Below, one piece after another: positions 5,990 to 7,280 of a DNA stretch of 7,280 nucleotides. Source of the stretch: Conexibacter sp. GTDB taxonomy: Bacteria; Actinomycetota; Thermoleophilia; Solirubrobacterales; Solirubrobacteraceae. The position numbers and the translations under genes were made by a program. The stretch spans positions 1-7,280 of the forward strand of contig JAOPZP010000145.1 in assembly GCA_025964055.1 (NCBI GenBank), read 5' to 3'. The number at the start of each line of letters is the position of its first letter. Within the stretch, counting starts at the first letter, position 1. The notes under the pieces are model-generated. The model was not told the origin of the DNA. It did no database searches and saw only the letters and a program-made list of their open reading frames with translations.

Positions 5990-6472
5990 CTAGAACGGGA
6001 TGTCGTCGTCGGCCGGCGCGCTGGCGGGCGCGGCCGCGGGCGTCGGCGCGAAGTCGCCGGTGTCGACGGGGACGTCGGAGCGCGGGGTGAACCCGCCGCC
6101 CTGGCCGCCGCCGCCGCCACCCTGGTCGTCACGGCCGCCGAGGAACTGCACGGTGTCGGCGACGATCTCGACCTTCGAGCGGTTCTTGCCGGTCTCCTTG
6201 TCGGCCCACTCGCTCCACTCCAGGCGGCCGTCGATGGCGACGGGCCGGCCCTTGGCGAGGTAGCGCGCGCAGTTCTCGCCCTGCGCGCCCCAGACGGTGA
6301 CGTCGAAGTAGTTGGCCTTGTCGTCCCAGTCGCCGGTCGCGTTGTTCTTGCGACGGGTGTTGACCGCGACGCGCAGCTTGCAGACCGACGTGCCGCTCGG
6401 CAGCGAGCGCAGCTCGGGGTCGAAGGTGAGGTTGCCGGTGAGGATGACCCGGTTGATGTTCGAAGCGGCCAC
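5990..6472 (-). CDS. ssb: Single-stranded DNA-binding protein
   Basis: SSB coats single-stranded DNA during replication, recombination and repair, and recruits partners through its C-terminal tip. It has 160 residues. The OB-fold covers about 1-112, with NRVILTGNLTFDPELR (7-22), KANYFDVTVWG (52-62), ENCARYLAKGRPVAIDGRL (66-84) and VEIVADTVQFL (101-111). A flexible Gly-rich then Pro/Ala-rich linker (112-154) leads to the acidic tip DDDIPF (155-160), the protein-interaction tail. The start is GTG at 6470-6472, with AAAGGAG at 6479-6485, one of the best ribosome-binding sites in the window. Its place between rpsF and rpsR is conserved in bacteria, but here rpsR is displaced by a pentapeptide gene, and rpsF is separated by an unusually long 215-base gap. 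Confidence 0.98.
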   Translation of the reverse strand: MAASNINRVILTGNLTFDPELRSLPSGTSVCKLRVAVNTRRKNNATGDWDDKANYFDVTVWGAQGENCARYLAKGRPVAIDGRLEWSEWADKETGKNRSKVEIVADTVQFLGGRDDQGGGGGGQGGGFTPRSDVPVDTGDFAPTPAAAPASAPADDDIPF

Positions 6473-6478
6473 GAAGGG

Positions 6479-6485
6479 CTCCTTT
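6479..6485 (-). promoter_or_regulatory. Ribosome-binding site of ssb
   Basis: On the minus strand this reads AAAGGAG, 6 bases before the GTG at 6472. It fixes a GTG start for ssb. Confidence 0.8.
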
Positions 6486-6522
6486 CGGGGGCGAACTTGA
6501 AGTCTGCGGCGAGTCTAGGGGC

Positions 6523-6681
6523 CGGCCCGGAGGTCACGGGCCGAAACCCTGCACCCTGCGGCTGTTTCGTCGCAGGTCCGGCGCAAACCGCGCCGATCGG
6601 ACACGCCTGGCGTGTCCCGGAACGACGGCAGCGCCACCGGAGGCGGCGCTGCGGGTGCTGCGGAGAAGGTCTTGGAAGACC
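6523..6681 (-). other. Row of six inverted repeats in the rpsF–ssb gap
   Basis: The 215 bases between rpsF and ssb contain no credible gene but a series of perfect inverted repeats. Arms are 6523-6529/6537-6543 (7 bp), 6555-6560/6571-6576 (6 bp), 6580-6584/6590-6594 (5 bp), 6599-6607/6609-6617 (9 bp), 6629-6635/6645-6651 (7 bp) and 6668-6673/6676-6681 (6 bp). The last two lie directly after the rpsF stop and may terminate or attenuate rpsF transcription. The minus strand also carries TAGACT at 6517-6512, a possible -10 box 39 bases before ssb, without a good -35. GC-rich DNA forms short stems easily, so not all of these need be functional. Confidence 0.4.
6599..6617. promoter_or_regulatory. 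19-base perfect palindrome, possible operator or RNA hairpin
   Basis: GGACACGCCTGGCGTGTCC is made of two 9-bp arms around a single central base. A 1-base centre is too tight for an ideal RNA hairpin loop but suits a binding site for a dimeric regulator. It lies 71 bases downstream of the rpsF stop and 127 bases upstream of the ssb start. It does not match the actinobacterial LexA box (CGAAC…GTTCG). The cognate factor is unknown. Confidence 0.35.
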
Positions 6682-6687
6682 GGGCGC

Positions 6688-7074
6688 TTAGAGGCGCTCG
6701 ACCGGAGCGGCCTCGGCGGAGACCTCCGGGGCGGGCTCGCTGGAGGCGCGCAGGTCCGGCACGGGCGGCAGGCCGGCGCGGAGCTTGATGACGCGGAAGC
6801 GCACGACGCCGTCGGTGATGCGCAGGTAGCGCGAGACCGCGGACGGGACCTCGGGGCCACCCTCGAACTGCAGGAGGTGGTACTCCGCGTCGTTCTTGTG
6901 GCGGATCTCGAAGGCGGTGCGGCGGACGCCCCAGTCGTGCGTGCTGACGATGGTGGCGCCGTTGCTCTCCAGGAGGCGCTGGGCCTCGGCGAGGACCTTG
7001 GCGCGCTGTTCCTCCGGCGCGGCCGTGTCGAGGAGGAGCATCAGGTCGTAGAGGTGGTTCTTCTGTGCAGGCAT
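6688..7074 (-). CDS. rpsF: 30S ribosomal protein S6
   Basis: S6 pairs with S18 on the 16S rRNA platform. It has 128 residues. The ferredoxin-like core begins at HLYDLMLLLDTAAPEEQ. It continues through the strand region NGATIVSTHDWGVRRTAFEI, with the conserved W-G-x-R-x-x-A pattern, then HKNDAEYHLLQFEG and the final VSRYLRITDGVVRFRVIKL. A tail of about 30 residues rich in Ala, Pro and Glu follows, as in other extended S6 proteins. The ATG at 7072-7074 is the only sensible start; no clear Shine-Dalgarno is visible in the short leader, which is CCCTTTCTCT just before the start. It is the first gene of the minus-strand cluster and is divergent from the gene at 7176. Confidence 0.97.
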   Translation of the reverse strand: MPAQKNHLYDLMLLLDTAAPEEQRAKVLAEAQRLLESNGATIVSTHDWGVRRTAFEIRHKNDAEYHLLQFEGGPEVPSAVSRYLRITDGVVRFRVIKLRAGLPPVPDLRASSEPAPEVSAEAAPVERL

Positions 7075-7102
7075 AGAGAAAGGGCCCCGAGGGCGACGAG
7101 GG

Positions 7103-7108
7103 ACTATA
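7103..7108 (-). promoter_or_regulatory. Candidate -10 box of the rpsF promoter
   Basis: In the 101-base divergent gap (7075-7175) the minus strand has TATAGT at 7108-7103, the only AT-rich hexamer resembling a sigma-70 -10 element. It would start transcription about 20 bases upstream of the rpsF ATG. No -35 close to TTGACA is seen at the proper spacing. Confidence 0.35.
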
Positions 7109-7175
7109 GCGCCGGGGTGCCCACGGGGACCTGCGGGGGGCGAGTCTGGCGTCCGGCGGGCCTAGTAGGGGTGCG

Positions 7176-7280
7176 ATGAACGACTTCTTGCACCGGATCC
7201 GCTGGCCCAACGTCGCCCGCGCGGCGGCGGTGCTGGCCACCGTGGCGTTGCTGGTCTCGTGGCCGCACCTGCGCGGCGGT
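7176..7280 (+). CDS. Start of an unidentified protein with an N-terminal membrane segment (cut by window edge)
   Basis: Only 35 codons are visible before the right edge. They read MNDFLHRIRWPNVARAAA followed by VLATVALLVSWPHLRGG. A short basic N-terminus is followed by a hydrophobic stretch (about residues 13-28), which suggests a single-pass membrane anchor or uncleaved signal. The ATG at 7176 is preceded by AGGGG at a suitable distance. Codon use is GC-rich at third positions, like that of the neighbours. It is the only plus-strand gene in the window and diverges from rpsF. The product cannot be named from this fragment. Confidence 0.6.
   Translation, partial: MNDFLHRIRWPNVARAAAVLATVALLVSWPHLRGG

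Noticed and set aside
5896..6537. N-terminal extension of the pentapeptide protein through the ssb region
   Set aside because: The frame is open upstream only as a shadow of ssb (Arg/Ser/Pro/Thr-rich). It also spans the post-ssb stem-loops, and the GTG at 5895 has its own AGGA element.
6473..6560. LexA/SOS box upstream of ssb
   Set aside because: No CGAAC…GTTCG pair with proper spacing is present; only isolated half-like CGAAC segments occur.

Overview
The window is a very GC-rich chromosomal segment carrying the conserved bacterial cluster rpsF–ssb–rpsR–rplI–dnaB. All of it lies on the minus strand, so it is transcribed from the right end towards the left. The GC-rich codon use, frequent GTG starts (five of the nine start codons visible) and gene content suggest a high-GC actinobacterium, possibly of the Thermoleophilia (Solirubrobacter/Conexibacter-like). 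That placement is an inference from style and gene order and was not tested by a search.

Layout in transcription order on the minus strand: rpsF (ribosomal protein S6, 7074-6688); a 215-base gap packed with inverted repeats; ssb (single-strand DNA-binding protein, 6472-5990); two stem-loops; a pentapeptide-repeat protein (5895-5215); a 147-base leader; rpsR (S18, 5067-4735) and rplI (L9, 4729-4280), 5 bases apart; a stem-loop terminator candidate; then a second tight unit of dnaB (replicative helicase, 4128-2740), a DnaC/DnaI-type AAA+ helicase loader (2738-2001, one base after dnaB), purA (adenylosuccinate synthetase, 1972-644) and the start of a Gfo/Idh/MocA NAD(P)-dependent oxidoreductase (614 to beyond the left edge). 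At the right edge a divergent plus-strand gene begins at 7176 and encodes a protein with an N-terminal membrane segment.

Functionally, the first block combines the 30S partners S6 and S18, the 50S protein L9 and SSB. The second block carries the helicase and its probable loader with the committed enzyme of AMP synthesis. Two things depart from the textbook cluster. A right-handed beta-helix (pentapeptide) protein of unknown role sits between ssb and rpsR, with a cysteine at nearly every 20-residue coil. A dedicated DnaC-like loader is coupled directly to dnaB, in a phylum where DciA is the usual loader. The intergenic regions carry several perfect stem-loops, including a 19-base palindrome between rpsF and ssb. 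No mobile element, CRISPR array, tRNA, rRNA or intein was seen.
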